Shown: positions 31,691 to 44,370 of the stretch, piece by piece
Layout: each line of letters opens with the position of its first letter
How positions within the stretch are numbered: the first letter of the stretch is position 1
Assembly: GCA_030141605.1 (NCBI GenBank)
Contig: JAQGDQ010000001.1
Location: 870,001 to 934,000 of the forward strand
Reading direction: 5' to 3'
Length of the DNA stretch: 64,000 nucleotides
Source of the DNA: Tubiluchus corallicola
Lineage: Eukaryota > Priapulida > Priapulimorpha > Priapulimorphida > Tubiluchidae
The notes under the pieces: model-generated
The model's database searches: none
Told to the model about the DNA's origin: nothing
What the model saw: only the letters and a program-made list of their open reading frames with translations
Translations under genes and position numbers: made by a program

Positions 31691-33660
31691 GATTACAATA
31701 AAAGTAAATTAAGAATTTCAGGTCCTCCCTATCTAAAGAGTTAAATAGGTTCTTATAGTGCTCCTTCTAGAACTCACGAATTTTTTTAGGCCCACTAACA
31801 TTCTCAATATTGTTAGAAAGAGGCACTTTAGGCATTAACTTCACGATGCACAGCCTTGCAAAAATGTAACTATCATTCTGCGGAAACCTATACCCAAGCT
31901 TGTCAGCCTTAATGGCTTTTGCCGACGTTTGCACTCGCACAGTGCGTGTTTAAAACGAGCTTAACTGTATCTCATATTCTCTGCAATTGACCCATGTCTG
32001 GGTTTACCTTGACTGACACAGAGAGAAAAGAACAGTTTTGCCTCATCGTGTTTGGTTTAATTAAGCCATGCACCAAGGCACCGCTTTCGGGGCAGCAGAG
32101 AGATTGCCACAGAGAAGCCGCTCACGAGTTGACAAAGTTGGCTGCACTGCACAGTATTGTATACAAATCATTGTACACAGAAAATAGCTGATTTCTTTGT
32201 AAGGTATTCTGACAGTTTATACCTCGACAGTAAATTACTTCCTTAGTATACATATTAGTACATATTAGCAGCTGCATTATGCAGCATGTGTTCAGTAATG
32301 CAAAAACAGTTATTGAGCTGGTCTTTTTCAGCAAAATCCCAACAAACTTTATGCTTAGTATGACGCTGAATATTAGTAACCGAGGTATTACCAGTCAGCT
32401 AAATTACTATTCATAACAGTATCAATATCTAGAGTAATTAACATTCGCATATGATCATCAAAACATAAATCAGTGATTATTTTACATGAGTTGGCTAGAT
32501 TACTCATAGCATTGGTACACAAACAATGGTCAAGTAATGAGCTGGTTGAATGAGCTGAACTGACGTAAGTAAAAGATCTGGGGGGGGGAGTCGTTCCATA
32601 TCACTGAGAAAATAAAATAATAAGAGCACATATCAATTAGAGCCGCACCAAAGCTGCGGTTTGAGTCCGCATGAAATCACCCATTATCATGACGTAATTG
32701 ATAATGGGCAGTTTTCTATTACAGAAGCAATAAGGACTAAAGAGCACTTTAAGAAAGCACTTTAAACACTTTAAAGACTAAAAAACAAAATAAGAAGCAC
32801 TAAAACTTAGGTGCTATTCATATACATGTCCGGAGGCATACCCAAAGAGTGGTACTTGAATTCGTTGTAGCGATGGACTTACATTGCTACTTGCCTGCCT
32901 TACAAGAGTCACAACTAGGCTTGTCGTACTTCTATAGTGGTGTGAGAGTCGTTATAGGCTTGTACCTGAATGAAGTGAATCTACGCCTAAATGTTGCTTA
33001 AAATTAGGATACACAGTGTACACACTACCCTATAATGCATTTCCCTTTCATTAGCACTAATAACGTGCGAGTAATCAAATAACAGGTAAGCGCTTGTTTG
33101 TATTCTTTTTCGTTTATCCGGCTTACTTGTTTATTATTGTGATGCTTGCCTTTAACAAGAAATAATAACGAAACATACGTCATTAGTTTTGTTTTGTTTG
33201 TATATCTTAACAATTTTGGTTCGGCTCCATTCACTTTTTATTGTTTTTGCTCATTATTTTCTTCGTGTTTTAGTTAAAACAAGGTGGGCCTATGTGGATT
33301 TTCAACTGTTTACAACAGTTCTCTATTTTCGTTTACTAAACGAAATAACTGCATTATACGTGTTTAGTATATATCATCGATTCTAAAGCTCTGAATGCAG
33401 GTAATATTGAGATATACACTTTAATGATCTGACTGCTTTGACGTACTAACTAAATAAACACGAGCGGTATCTATTGCTGCATATATGAGTTTCAGCCATC
33501 ATATTTCTGACTTGTTTGAATCACTGAGTGAAAGCAACTAAGTTAAGACATTTTAGTCATCTAAATTGTCATCTAAAGCCTTGGGGATAGATAGCCTTTT
33601 GGCTGCTCATATATGGATTCATTTTGTACAGCAATGTCGCACCTAAAATGCAACATGGGA
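31691..33660. other. Intergenic, no supported gene
   Basis: AT-rich sequence; several 60-80 codon frames without family motifs. A G10 run lies at 32580-32590. Confidence 0.45.
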
Positions 33661-33760
33661 GAGGCAAGAAGCTTACCGAAGTTAAGAATAGCTGGGCTTG
33701 GTTATTGCTGGCGACTGCCAGGAAAATCGCTACTGGGTTTTAAGATCTGCAATATCGCCT
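33661..33760 (+). pseudogene. 5S-rRNA-like fragment
   Basis: CCGAAGTTAAGAATAGCTGG (33676-33695) followed by GCTTGGTTATTGCTGG and GCCAGGAAAATCG resembles the internal control region and 3' half of animal 5S rRNA (CCGAAGTTAAGC, GGGCCTGGTTAGTACTTGG, GCCTGGGAATACC). The 5' half and a run of T at the end are not convincing. It may be a 5S pseudogene or the head of a 5S-derived SINE. Confidence 0.5.
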
Positions 33761-34499
33761 CCAACTGTTTATCTAGAAGAGGGAACATTTCTGTATTGAA
33801 CGTGATTACCCCCTTGTCAGTTCTCTGTTTCATCTCAGAAGATTACCTTTAGCTAGATTCTGGTCCTGCCACAACCACCAACATATTGAGCATCGGATTA
33901 AGGCTTACATTGTGCCAAACCACACTATCCTGCGACATTAAGCAGAAAATTATGCTCATGTATCTAATTTGTGTTGAATTCCTTTAGCAAACAAAGAAGT
34001 AGAGAGTTGTCGTGTTCTTTTTATGTGTTCGGTCACCCATACAATATTATCGAAAGTCAGTTGCTACATTAAGCCTCTTGTATCACTAGTTCTATGGAAA
34101 ATGTTCTCAGAATCTCTCGCCCTCGTCTCTAAACGGATTGGTTATAATACTCGTTTTTCTGCTGCTTCAAAAACTCTTGGTGGACATTACAATATATAGA
34201 GCAGCTGCTGGTAAATCTAGTTTTTCCTCAAGCATTTTAGCCGTGAAAATCTCTACCAGGAACCGTTTCCCTGAATACTACAATCTCACTAATTCAAAAA
34301 GAACATCAACAGATACCATTAGCAAACTAGTTACATGAATTATATGAATTCCATATCCCTGATTGTGTATTCACATCTTCATTTATTTATACATTCATAA
34401 CTGCCATGAGTGGCCAAAAGCCTTGTTTGGGGTGATTTGACAAAAGACATAATATAGCAACATTAAGAACAACATAAGATTTACATTACGATAATAACA

Positions 34500-34706
34500 A
34501 ATGATCCTTTTTTCCAATTATGAGTGTCACAGAGCGGGAGGGAAAAAGACAATAGCGTGGATACTGTGTCATTTCATAACATTTACATTATTGCGTCGAG
34601 TGTCTCACAGCTACGAGTACAACAAAGAATCCTTTTTTCCAATTATGAATGTTCCAGAGCGGGAGAGAAAAAGACAATAGCGTGGGTGCTGTGTCATTTC
34701 ATTCGT
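34500..34706. repeat. Direct duplication, ~125-bp period
   Basis: Two copies of ATCCTTTTTTCCAATTATGA followed by AGCGGGAG...AAAAAGACAATAGCGTGG and CTGTGTCATTTCAT (about 34502-34580 and 34627-34703), several mismatches apart. Not coding. Confidence 0.85.
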
Positions 34707-36642
34707 ACAGTATTTTTGCGCAACATTTATTGGCTTGCACTGCCCATAATTCTCTTTGCCGAGTAATCAAGAAACCATATTCTCACAATAACTTTATTAC
34801 CTGCGATAAAGAGAGTGATAATTATTGCCACAGCTGTTTATTGAGCGGGATGGAAAGCATTGAAAACCACGAGTTTAAAGGATGGGCGTGCGCTACAGTC
34901 AATTAGGTTGACATTGTTAGTAAGACGGCTAATGCGACGCATAAATTGTTCTATTTTAACGAAACCGACCTGATGTTTGTTATCAAGCCCTGTCTCAGAA
35001 GCGCGTGATGACTAAAAGCTTAAGCACAAATTTCTCGGTTTTCTCGTTAAGAAATACACTAAACTAGAATGGCACTCATTCAAAAGACCGCTGACCTCCC
35101 TAATGCCACGTCCACAAGGTGCGCTTTTTCTTTGCGCTAAGCGCATGCCTTCTGGAAAATAAAGTTGCACAATATCAAAATAAACACGCACGGGCAACTG
35201 TCGCATGTAATTTGTTGTCCACACATTTTTTGCGCGATAGCGATACAGGCTGTTGTTTGTAACTTTGTGCTGGCGTTTGCGCAGTATATATTATTGTTAT
35301 TAAAAGAAAGAAAAAAAGTGAAAATGTTTGTGGATGAAGCAATTTTTTGCTCTTAATATAAATATTGTTTTAAAACAGACCTACTGTATAGAATTAATCG
35401 TACCAGTCAATCATATTCTACGCGTGTGCGACTGACTGAATATAGGTAATATTTTCTTATACAACTAACATTAGGAAAAATAAGCAATGATTATATTATG
35501 TCAGTGATTATGAAACTACTGAAAATCAATAAATATGGCAATAAAGAGATTATTTATAAAATTTCCTATTTACAGATAAGTGAATATTTAAAGGACAAAG
35601 ATGCGTGCTAAAGTTATGACATTACTGTATGGACAAAATTAAGTACATAATAATTATGATTGATAATCAATGACATTCTACATCATAATCAAACAATTGT
35701 CACCAAATTTAGGGTTTTGACAAACACAAGTATTATCAACAGGACTGTCGTAATTATGTCTATTTTGGGGTATCACGTGGGGTACAAAATGATAAATTTC
35801 TGTATTGACGAAATAAATACATTATTACATACACATATGTATAGTAATCAATATTGGTCTATATCACAAGCAATACCCGCTAATTTTTCGTGGGAAAATT
35901 ATATCATTATATCAAATTAGCTGGCCTTGAGTCAGCGATACATTTTTAGAATTAATAATCCTAAAGGTTTATGTATGTCAGATCTGCAACGTTTCAGCCA
36001 CAGACTCTGGGCATTTTCAAACAACTAATTTTCCGAAAATAATTTTGTCAAGAAATAACCAAACTGTTAATTAATTGAAAAGGAAGGCGATGAAGAAACT
36101 GTGAGTCGTTCACGATAAGATTCGAACTCAGTGTGACAGCGTTTGTCTATTGTTCATTTTTGATATATACATACATACATACATATATATCGGGCAAAAA
36201 TGGCTTTTTTCAATTTTCTATCTGTATTTTTACAATTTTCTTGGAATAATGCCCGATAAACTAAATCTATGATGTTATGGAATCAAGAAGTACAGAAAAG
36301 GGGGTAGCTGCATGAAATGTAAAATGCTATGTTTGCTACGTCTTTTCAAAAAATAGGGTAATGTCGGACAGTTGGCAGGGTAGCGTCGGCCGTAATTATA
36401 AACATTCTGGTTTGGCATTTAAATAAGCCGTGGCCTTTTCACAGTTCCAGCGATTGATGATGATCGTTATAAGGCCAAAGGTTACGTGAAACGTCTCGCA
36501 GCCTATGCTATTGCAACAGTAACGGTTTTAACAGCTAGCTAGAACCTTGCCTAATTCATTTTTCTTTTTTCCAGTCAGGCGGCTTTGCTTTACCCACGTC
36601 ACGTGAGGGCTGTAGTTAAGAGGGGTTTCTGTAATGCATTTA
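34707..36642. other. Intergenic, no supported gene
   Basis: AT-rich; an (ATAC)n run lies at 36166-36185. A plus-strand frame at 35660-35920 shows no recognised domain. Confidence 0.45.
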
Positions 36643-36845
36643 AAGCAAAACCGGACCCAATGTTAAACTGATGTCAAAATAACCTATTCTTTAAAATACT
36701 GAAAGAAAACACAATATTTTTTTCAAAAATAACTTACGTAAAACAATTATTAACACAAAAACACAATTTAACTTTCGTACCAGTAGTTCTTCGCTGTTAC
36801 ATGCATGTCGCATTCACTAGCACCTGCTTTTCGGAAACGCAGTCC
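36643..36845 (+). repeat. Interspersed repeat, copy 2
   Basis: Same family as 9113-9334: AGCAAAACCGGACCCAATGT, then AGTTCTTCGCTGTTACATGC and TTTTCGGAAACGC. It is followed by CCGTCACATTTAATCATTA, a phrase that recurs near 39088-39113. Confidence 0.8.
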
Positions 36846-36879
36846 CGTCACATTTAATCATTATTACATGACATGTCTG

Positions 36880-37330
36880 ATGTCATGTGGATTTCATCGT
36901 CTTACACGATCTTTTCTGCTAATTTTAACATAGTCTTTCTTTTAACAGTTTAAGTAGATGAATAAAATAGTCAGCAGATGCAACAACCTTTTCAGCTTGA
37001 ATTAATTCGGTCGTGTTTCTTCCCCGCTGATAAGCAGCTTGACTTGTACCAATGTGTGCATGTATACGGTCAAACATCCCATTTAGTAAGTATATGGCCA
37101 AGTTTTTTAGAACATTTAAGAGTATGACTGGTTTTAGGTTACAGGTCCTCGCTTTTTACCTGGTTTGGGTAGTGGAATAAGAATGCCTTTCTGCAAAACT
37201 TTAGGGTAAATTCCAGTTTTGCCTACAACTCATGCTGTATTTTCCATGACTGCGCACCATGTTTGAACTGCAGCATGTACTTCTTCAAGTAAAAGCTATG
37301 GCTATTCCATGTGATTCTGTTTGTTTTACC
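36880..37330 (-). mobile_element. LINE reverse-transcriptase relic
   Basis: Minus-strand blocks: VLQKGILIPLPKPGKKRGP (about 37150-37210), then MFDRIHAHIGTSQAAYQRGR and NTTELIQAEK (about 36990-37075). The I.LPKPGK..GP...SQ.AY..GR.TTE pattern is typical of non-LTR reverse transcriptases. Stops between blocks show it is dead. Confidence 0.8.
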
Positions 37331-37996
37331 TTTTTCTGCCAGTGCATCATGAGAAACTATGCTATACTACTTGGCTAGCTCTTCAGCTTGTTTTCATTCA
37401 ATCTCATTTCTGGAGTGCCATGTCCCCTGACATGATTCTTGCAATCTTTTCTCTAGCTTTTCTAGTGCGAAATTTCCAAAGCAACATTCATTTCTGCATA
37501 CGCAACGGAAAAAGAAATTTGACGGTAACATAGTCGACAAAAGGCAATATTCCTATTCTTGTGGGTTTCAGCCTTTTCCTTATTTGCTCTCCCACTGGCT
37601 ATTTACTACGATTTTAAACTTTAAATAAATATTTTTTCAGATAATTCAAAATTTGTTTAAATAATTCTGCAGCAAATAAGCACAATGATAAAACAGATTA
37701 GTTCTTGCAATTGTAGGCAATCGCATGTTTTGAGTTACCGAGTCAGTATGTCCGCTTGGTACTGTGCCATGATAGGCGCGATCAAATTGACAGAGATACT
37801 ATGGGTACGAGTGTATTTTTTTATAATTAATCCACCCATGGGAAATGGGTATAATGTCACATAACGTCACGAGCGTCGTCGCATCAGATAAACAAATTAC
37901 GTCACATATTGAAAAGCTTCTTTATAGAACAAAAGAATGTTCGCGTGACAAGCCATTCCTGAAACTAAAACTGTAGGATCAAATATCTATGTAAAA
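37331..37996. other. Upstream region of the coiled-coil gene
   Basis: No gene is seen. ACGTCACG-like sequence near 37863-37872 resembles a CRE core and could be regulatory, with little support. Confidence 0.3.
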
Positions 37997-40460
37997 ATGG
38001 CAGGAGATGCCAGCGGAGAACATTTTCTACTTCCTAAAATCGACTGTGATCTTGTGTTAAATGAAGACATTTCCATGAGCGGTCGGTAGAATTAAGATTC
38101 ATTTTTTTAAGTATTCATATGCAAAATAAAATTAATTGCATGAAACAATATAAGATACACAACAATAAATAAGGCAAGATTAATAGATACGGAAGCTGAC
38201 CGCAAAAGTACAAAGTACATCATTATGTAGTTAAAAAATCTATTTTTATAATTTTTGACTGGACAGTTTACAGTGACTGGAGGTAACATATATGGTGAAG
38301 AAGCGAATATTGAACGAATGTTGAGCAACTGATGCTACAGATCCATCTGCATGAAGTTTGTGGCTATGACCTCTGGAAATCTCTATGAATAATGTTGTAA
38401 TACATTTCTTGACCCTAATCAATTCTTCTTTCTTGAATTTTTCTCTCTCTTCTCTCTAATGACGACATGTACAATCCTCAAAATCGGTTTAGCAAATGGC
38501 ACTAATTCGACATCTACGTGCTAAGAAGGAAACTTCTAATTGACGGATTTGTGCACATTATAGAAAAATTATTATTGATATTATGAGCCTCTTTTTGAAG
38601 AGTATGAAACTATTGCAGTCCCTGAAACCAAACGGTAGTTTGCCTACTCCTGCAATATTAAGACATTACCAGACATTAGCAGCATTATGGAAACTTTACC
38701 TGCTTTAAATATCAAGGGAAAAGTTTAGTTTGGACTGGATGTATGTATGTAAATTGTATTACAAGTTTTCCTATCACAGTAAACCATCGGCTTCACCACC
38801 TGTATGTAACCATAATGCTCCAAATAGATCTAATCCAGCTATTGATAAATCTTTTATTTATGACAGCGCCATAAGTGGAAAGATGCGTTTATCCAAAATA
38901 TCAAAAATGCTATCAATATACCTGCATTCATCAAGTGCATCAAGTACTTGCTTAACCATAAATGCATTTAATTTAAATCGTTCAACTATCTGTGTAACAG
39001 ACTGGACTGCCGGCTGGTATGACCTCTTTTTTCCTTTCTGAATAAAATTCCTGTATATTGCCATGTGCCACCTGACGGATGCTTGTGTCCGTCACATTTA
39101 ATCCATTATTACGAGGATCTAAAACGTTAGTATTAATCATTCAAAGATGATACGTAGCTGATATCTCTAATCAAAAAATAGACGTCAATAATAAAGAACG
39201 AAATTTTCTTTATGAATCTCTTTTTAAATCTCTCCTAGCGCCTTCGTACTTTTGAGTTATGGTTGGCTCAATAATTTTGTCTGTTTTATAGGTTTTATAG
39301 CTATATTGTAACGCACATGAAAATCGTTAAACTCGTTTATTATCTTGCCATGCCAAAATGATTTTCTAGGAAGTCAGTGAAATACATACGAAGCTGTAGT
39401 AAAAAATCTTTTGTAATATACAGAATAGCTAATTAATTAAGTTGTAATTAGTTACTTAAGCTGTAATATACAGAATTTTCTGTGTATAGGTGATGCGCAG
39501 TTTAGAGACGAACTCAACCAGTCCTTCAAGTTGAAACATAGCACCCCAAGCAAAATGCACTTAGAGATGAGCCAAGTCTGTAGGAAAAGCGTGTCTGAAA
39601 CATACTTTAACAAGCTAAAGGAAATCCAAGAAGCCAAAACGAAAATAGAAGGAGAATTATCGAGTTTGCGTGGCGATAATACACGTTTGTTTCAACACAA
39701 CATAGATTTGTTACACAACCTGGAAATGGCAGAAGATAAGGCAGTTGAACATAAAAACGCAATGAGAGACGCTGTGCGGCAGGTAGTGGAAAGTAATATA
39801 AAACTAAAGCGAGACAAAGTTCGACTAAATGACACTGAACTACAAATGAAAACATTGTTAGACGAAAATAGTAGTCTGCTAGAAAGGGTGGACACGCTCG
39901 ATTACGTTAAATGCGAGTTTGAGGTAGAAAATCAAACTGTAAAAGAGAATTTAGCGGACGTGCAGTCACGGGTTAAAAAACTTGAGAGGAAATTGGGTGA
40001 ATATTCGTTAGAATGTTCCACCCTGAAAAACCAGAAAGCTGAACTGAAAGCTGAAAATAAAATCTTAAAACAACAGATGCGTGAGCAGCAAACAGACATA
40101 ACAAATTTGCTATTAGGGAGAAAGAGAATAAGAAATTTGTTCAACTTAGTAAAGAATAAAGTAGATTCGCTGGAACCCGAGTGCGTACGCCTTGAAACCG
40201 AACTTAGTGGAGTAAAAACAGAGCGCGATAGGTTGAAAAATTTGGTTTGTAGTTTGAAAGAAACATGTGACACGATGACGAGACGCAATAAAGACCTAAT
40301 GGTTAAAATTTGGAGGCTGGACTGGCAGTTAGCAGCTAACACTTTCGATGTTGCAGCAATGACGAAGGACGGCTTATCATGGGCAGTCAATATAGGAAAA
40401 GTCCTGGCTTATGTATTTCTGCCGTTTGGAATTGAAGCCTTAAATGATCGTGACTGCTAG
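37997..40460 (+). CDS. Coiled-coil protein, two exons
   Basis: Exon 2 (39490-40460, acceptor TTTTCTGTGTATAG) is solid: 323 codons plus two bases to a TAG. It is rich in Glu, Lys, Leu and Asn with heptad-like spacing from about residue 60 to 300, as in KLERKLGEYSL and ELKAENKILKQQM. The C-terminus turns hydrophobic (GKVLAYVFLPFGIEAL) and might be a membrane anchor or amphipathic helix. Exon 1 (37997-38081) is proposed from an ATG frame MAGDASGEHFLLPKID that leaves in the right phase at G|GTCGGT; that donor is weak. The joined protein would have 351 residues. AATAAA at 40731 is the likely poly(A) signal. I do not recognise the family; length and composition suggest a structural or trafficking coiled coil. 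Confidence 0.7.
38082..39489 (+). other. Intron proposed for the coiled-coil gene
   Basis: About 1.4 kb. A minus-strand frame at 38858-39064 (with VKQVLDALDECRYID) has no recognised relatives and may be a transposon fragment. The phrase CCGTCACATTTAATCCATTA at about 39088 is shared with 36846. Confidence 0.45.
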
Positions 40461-40730
40461 AACTGTAAAAGCTATCGATAGTATTTTGCATTTTTTCGTT
40501 TATTTGTTTGCATATTTGTTAATTTTTTTGTTCATTTATTCGTTCATTTATGCATTCATTTGATCACGTACTAACTGATTTTCCGATTAATCGCTCATTA
40601 ACCAGTTCTGCATTTGTGGCTTTTTGATTTCTTTATTTATTGGGCATTTATTTGTTTATTTGTGGTGCGCTCATTTATTTACTTATATATTAGACTTAGC
40701 TACCATTAAAATATTGCCTATTTTAATATA

Positions 40731-40736
40731 AATAAA
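40731..40736 (+). other. Poly(A) signal of the coiled-coil gene
   Basis: AATAAA about 270 nt after the stop codon, followed by T/G-rich sequence including a (GTT)n run at 40755-40790. Confidence 0.6.
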
Positions 40737-41496
40737 GATGATCACATTGTTGTTATAGTTGTTGTTGTTGTTGTTGTTGTTTTTGTTGTTATCATTATTA
40801 TTTGTTATTATATTTTGAAAAAAGTCAAATATTTTGTCAAAATTCATCTGCAATTGCAAATGGATGATATTGATTTTAAATTGATCAAGTTTAAATATTC
40901 ATAGGTTTATATTACGCACTGTATAATTTTTGCACATGTAACTGCGTTATTGTTTTTAAGAACAAAAAGGATTTAAAATGCAATTAATTCCTACTATATT
41001 ATCATTGTGCTCTATTTCATTATTGTCTGTACAAAGTATACATCTGAAATAGCACTAACTTTCGTCGTATTTGGAAGTTCTGTTATTCACTTGAATTTAC
41101 TTATGCATGCACACATTATAACTTCGCAATTAAAGCAACATAACTTTTTTGAAGTACGATTTGTCATTTTTCGTGGATATAATTTTTATCACCTTTGCGT
41201 GAAACCGAGTGGTTTTACTGTGAGTAATAGGCGTGGTACGCCGTTTATCCAGCATAAATAATATTTGGATACAAAGTCTAACCAAATTTGAACGAGGAGG
41301 TATTTTACTAGGATCTAGAAGTAATTAAAACACGAACAAATAGTTTACTTGTTGTTTTACCATTTCCAGTATGTATTAACAAAGTCTGACACGAAACAAA
41401 CAGGATGTGCTTTACTGATTATAAGACTGCACACTTCCAGGAAGTTGCAACTCTCCAAATCCGCTATTATTTACCAAACCGGATCAACTATTAACG

Positions 41497-41506
41497 TATA
41501 TATAAA
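41497..41506 (+). promoter_or_regulatory. TATA box of the two-repeat secreted protein gene
   Basis: TATATATAAA followed by G, about 90 bp upstream of the ATG at 41593. This leaves room for a start site near 41530 and a short 5' leader. Confidence 0.6.
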
Positions 41507-41592
41507 GTAGGTAAAACATCCACTAGACAAGTTGCTTAAAATTTTGTCTATAAAGGTATTTATCTTGCTTTTCTACAATCGACGAAAAGAAG

Positions 41593-42456
41593 ATGTTGCC
41601 GTTTAAAATTGTGTTTTTGTTGGCAGCTGTGGTTTTAACGCTAGCGGAATCATGTCGTAAGTATATATATATATAGTTCGATTACTATAACCGATGAGAA
41701 ACTTGACTTTACCAATAAGTTCGGTACAATTGGATTTGGCGGAATGGATGCGATCTGATAGCTACATAGTGCCTAGAACGGGATATTGCTGTTCGTTCTT
41801 TAAAATATAATTGCAATCAGTAAAGTGACAATCAATCGAAAATAGTAGCCAAGCTAAGTTGAGCGAGTACAAAACATTAGTCAGTCAATAAATTTAATCA
41901 TTAATGGACTTTATTTGGTGAGAAAATTGCCATATTGGCTCCGAAAACTGACTTGGTGATTTTGAAAATATTTTCATGAAAGAATTAATTTTTACTTGTT
42001 TCCGTCTGTGTCTTGTTCTCTAGATGAGCACACTTCTCTCTGCGGTGCCGATCTGACCTTTCATTTCTATTTTCAGAAAATGTAAAGCAGTATAATGGAA
42101 AACTGATCAAACATCCTAGCCATGCAGCTGTTTATCAAATTTTGGACGGTGTGAAGCATCACGTACCAAACCCAAATACCTATAATCAACTTTATAATAC
42201 TTGGGATTGCATCGAGGCAAACAGCTTTGTGGACCTGATTTGTTCAGGTGATCCAATATCAGATGGTGCCGCGCTTGTAAAACACGCAGACCATCCTGCT
42301 GTGTACCTCGTAAACGATGGACAAAAACGACATATTGCTGATCCGCCAACATTCAACACGTTCTGCTTCAGCTGGGATAAAATAAAGGTGGTTCCTCGAG
42401 ATCAGAGATTGGTCCTGGATTACGTCCCAACTGGTTCTCAAATTAAAACAACCTGA
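41593..42456 (+). CDS. Small secreted protein with two tandem VKH...AVY-type repeats
   Basis: Exon 1 is 41593-41656 and exon 2 is 42077-42456 (donor TGTC|GTAAGT, acceptor TTCTATTTTCAG, phase 1), giving 147 residues. Residues 1-19 form a signal peptide (MLPFKIVFLLAAVVLTLAES). The mature part is two copies of a unit of about 55 residues: GKLIKHPSHAAVYQILDG...HHVPNPNTYNQL..TWDCI and AALVKHADHPAVYLVNDG...RHIADPPTFNTF..SWDKI. Similar units (L+K....PAVYLI..GKKR.I.....F...G..W..+) are known to me mainly from bacterial surface and secreted proteins, so this could be an ancient shared fold or a transferred gene. Three or four cysteines may form disulfides. It has its own TATA box and poly(A) signal. 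The function is unknown. Confidence 0.85.
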
Positions 42457-42613
42457 ATATGTTGAACAGCTCCTTGATTCGAATTAATTAACGTTATTTA
42501 TGAAATATTATGTTTTGAAGTACATGATACGTACATTATATTCGCAGTATTCGAGATTTTAACTTTCAATTAAAACAGTTTTCTATCCATTTAGTTGTCA
42601 CACTGTCCTAAAG

Positions 42614-42619
42614 AATAAA
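42614..42619 (+). other. Poly(A) signal of the two-repeat secreted protein gene
   Basis: Overlapping AATAAA copies (AATAAAATAAAATAAAT) about 160 nt after the stop. Confidence 0.65.
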
Positions 42620-42639
42620 ATAAAATAAATGAACCTAAA

Positions 42640-44290
42640 TAATGATTCAGCTTTAGCGAAATCGTATTTTAATAGAACATTATTGATTATCAACGACAGT
42701 TAACGAAAAAAACGCCAGTAACATGTTGGATTTATTTGAACTTTTTAGTTGGTTGCTTTTAAGTTGCATAATTACCCACAAACGTGTTATCTTTTTGTGT
42801 AACAGAAAAAACAAGCGAAACTTATTTCACGTTGTTGTTTACAACATACAAGAACATTAGCTTAAAGCTAATATTACCGACAATACATTAAAATTAATGC
42901 TAGCCTACAAATAAATATATAAAATGCACCTACACAATTGTAAACACTATTACATAAGGTGACTTAATTATAATTATATTTGACTACACATGTTTACAAA
43001 TTATGACGTTAATGATATATAGGTATTAAATATATAAAAAGATATAAAATTAGGATGCCAGCAATTCAGAATTTTACTGTTTACGGAAATAAAAAATAAC
43101 CAAAAGTATACGATTAAAAGCGAAAATTTTAATTAAACATCAACATGATACATCTATCGCGTGATACAGTTCGCGAGAAAATATTAGAAGCAAAAGCAAA
43201 TAGGTGTATTACAATGGTTTATCGGTATTAATTTTTTTCCATTCATTTCCGTAGACCCATCAAACAGAACTAAATATGCTTATCAATCAATCAGTCAATA
43301 AGTTTATTTGTCTCAATGGTCACTGGACAGAAGAAAATCATTTTATTAATCAAAATTTAAATGTATGTTGTATTGTCATAATACTTTTTTGAGTTTTGGA
43401 TAGTGCTGCCACCTTCAGGTGTTCTTGTTAAAATTGTTAAATCTTTCTCTTTACTGTTTAAATTTTCATTGGCTTCTATAGTCTTTATGAATGCATAATC
43501 TCTAAACCTGTTTTCACACCTAAATGATTTCACCTGTAGTTTTTGGTCACTTGGTTTTCTGCTTTTCATCATGACACTACTTCAGTGTTTATGTAGACAC
43601 TTCAGAATAAAATCTTAAAACTAAATTTCAAGTTTTTTGGTTTCTTCAAACCAGTCACATTACATTACAGTACATGCGATTATAATACAATATATACACA
43701 GGGACGGGAGGCGAAAGCCAACCGGTTGCCGAGTCGCTTTCCCTACGGTTGAGTCAAGCCATCCCTAACTTAAATAAATTAGCAATAAATTGTAATGGCA
43801 GAAAAGCAAGAGCGTGAAACCAAGTAAATTTAATTTATATTCATTGTGAAAAACTTAAGCTCAAATTAAATGTAAATTGAAAAAAGTGTAAAATTATCAG
43901 TGAAAATATAACACGTGTAATTAAACATATAATTATTATTTAAATCACTAAACACGCTATCTACTATAATAGTTTGTGGGTGTAAGACTCGAATCATAAT
44001 AATAACAAGAGATAGCAAAAAGAAATATAATAAGGCATAAAAAGCATTAAAGCAGCTTTAAAAAGCAACAAAACAAAATGTAGATTCATGTGCTACTCAT
44101 GTGTGCTTTATAGGAATGTATTGGCAGTAATTTAAAGAAGGCTGGTCACAAATAATTAGATGATTAATAACGACAAAAATGCTTACTAGTTTTACATATA
44201 ACGCTTTCAGTAGTCTACACTGTTTATCACTTAATAACACAATAATATTATCTGCAGGATTTGACTGAACCAAGCCACAGTTTAGTAAAT
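42640..44290. other. Intergenic, likely retroelement debris
   Basis: No gene. A conspicuous GC-richer island at 43700-43770 (GACGGGAGGCGAAAGCC...CCGAGTCGCTTTCCCTACGG) stands out of AT-rich DNA and looks like the end of an unclassified retroelement. Confidence 0.4.
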
Positions 44291-44294
44291 TTTT

Positions 44295-44345
44295 GAATCC
44301 AAAAATGATCAAAGAAATCGAAACTGGATTTGAACCAGGGATCTT
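44295..44345 (-). other. Pol III B-box-like sequence
   Basis: On the minus strand, GATCCCTGGTTCAAATCCAG contains a good tRNA B box (GGTTCAAATCC). No complete tRNA fold is visible; this could be a SINE head. It lies next to the palindrome at 44371-44443. Confidence 0.4.
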
Positions 44346-44370
44346 TGTGTTTCAAATATAACATTCTTGG

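Noticed and set aside
35660-35920. Plus-strand frame with hydrophobic stretches
   Set aside because: No family motif, no splice or promoter support.
38858-39064. Minus-strand frame VKQVLDALDECRYID
   Set aside because: It could be a transposon fragment but matches nothing I can name.
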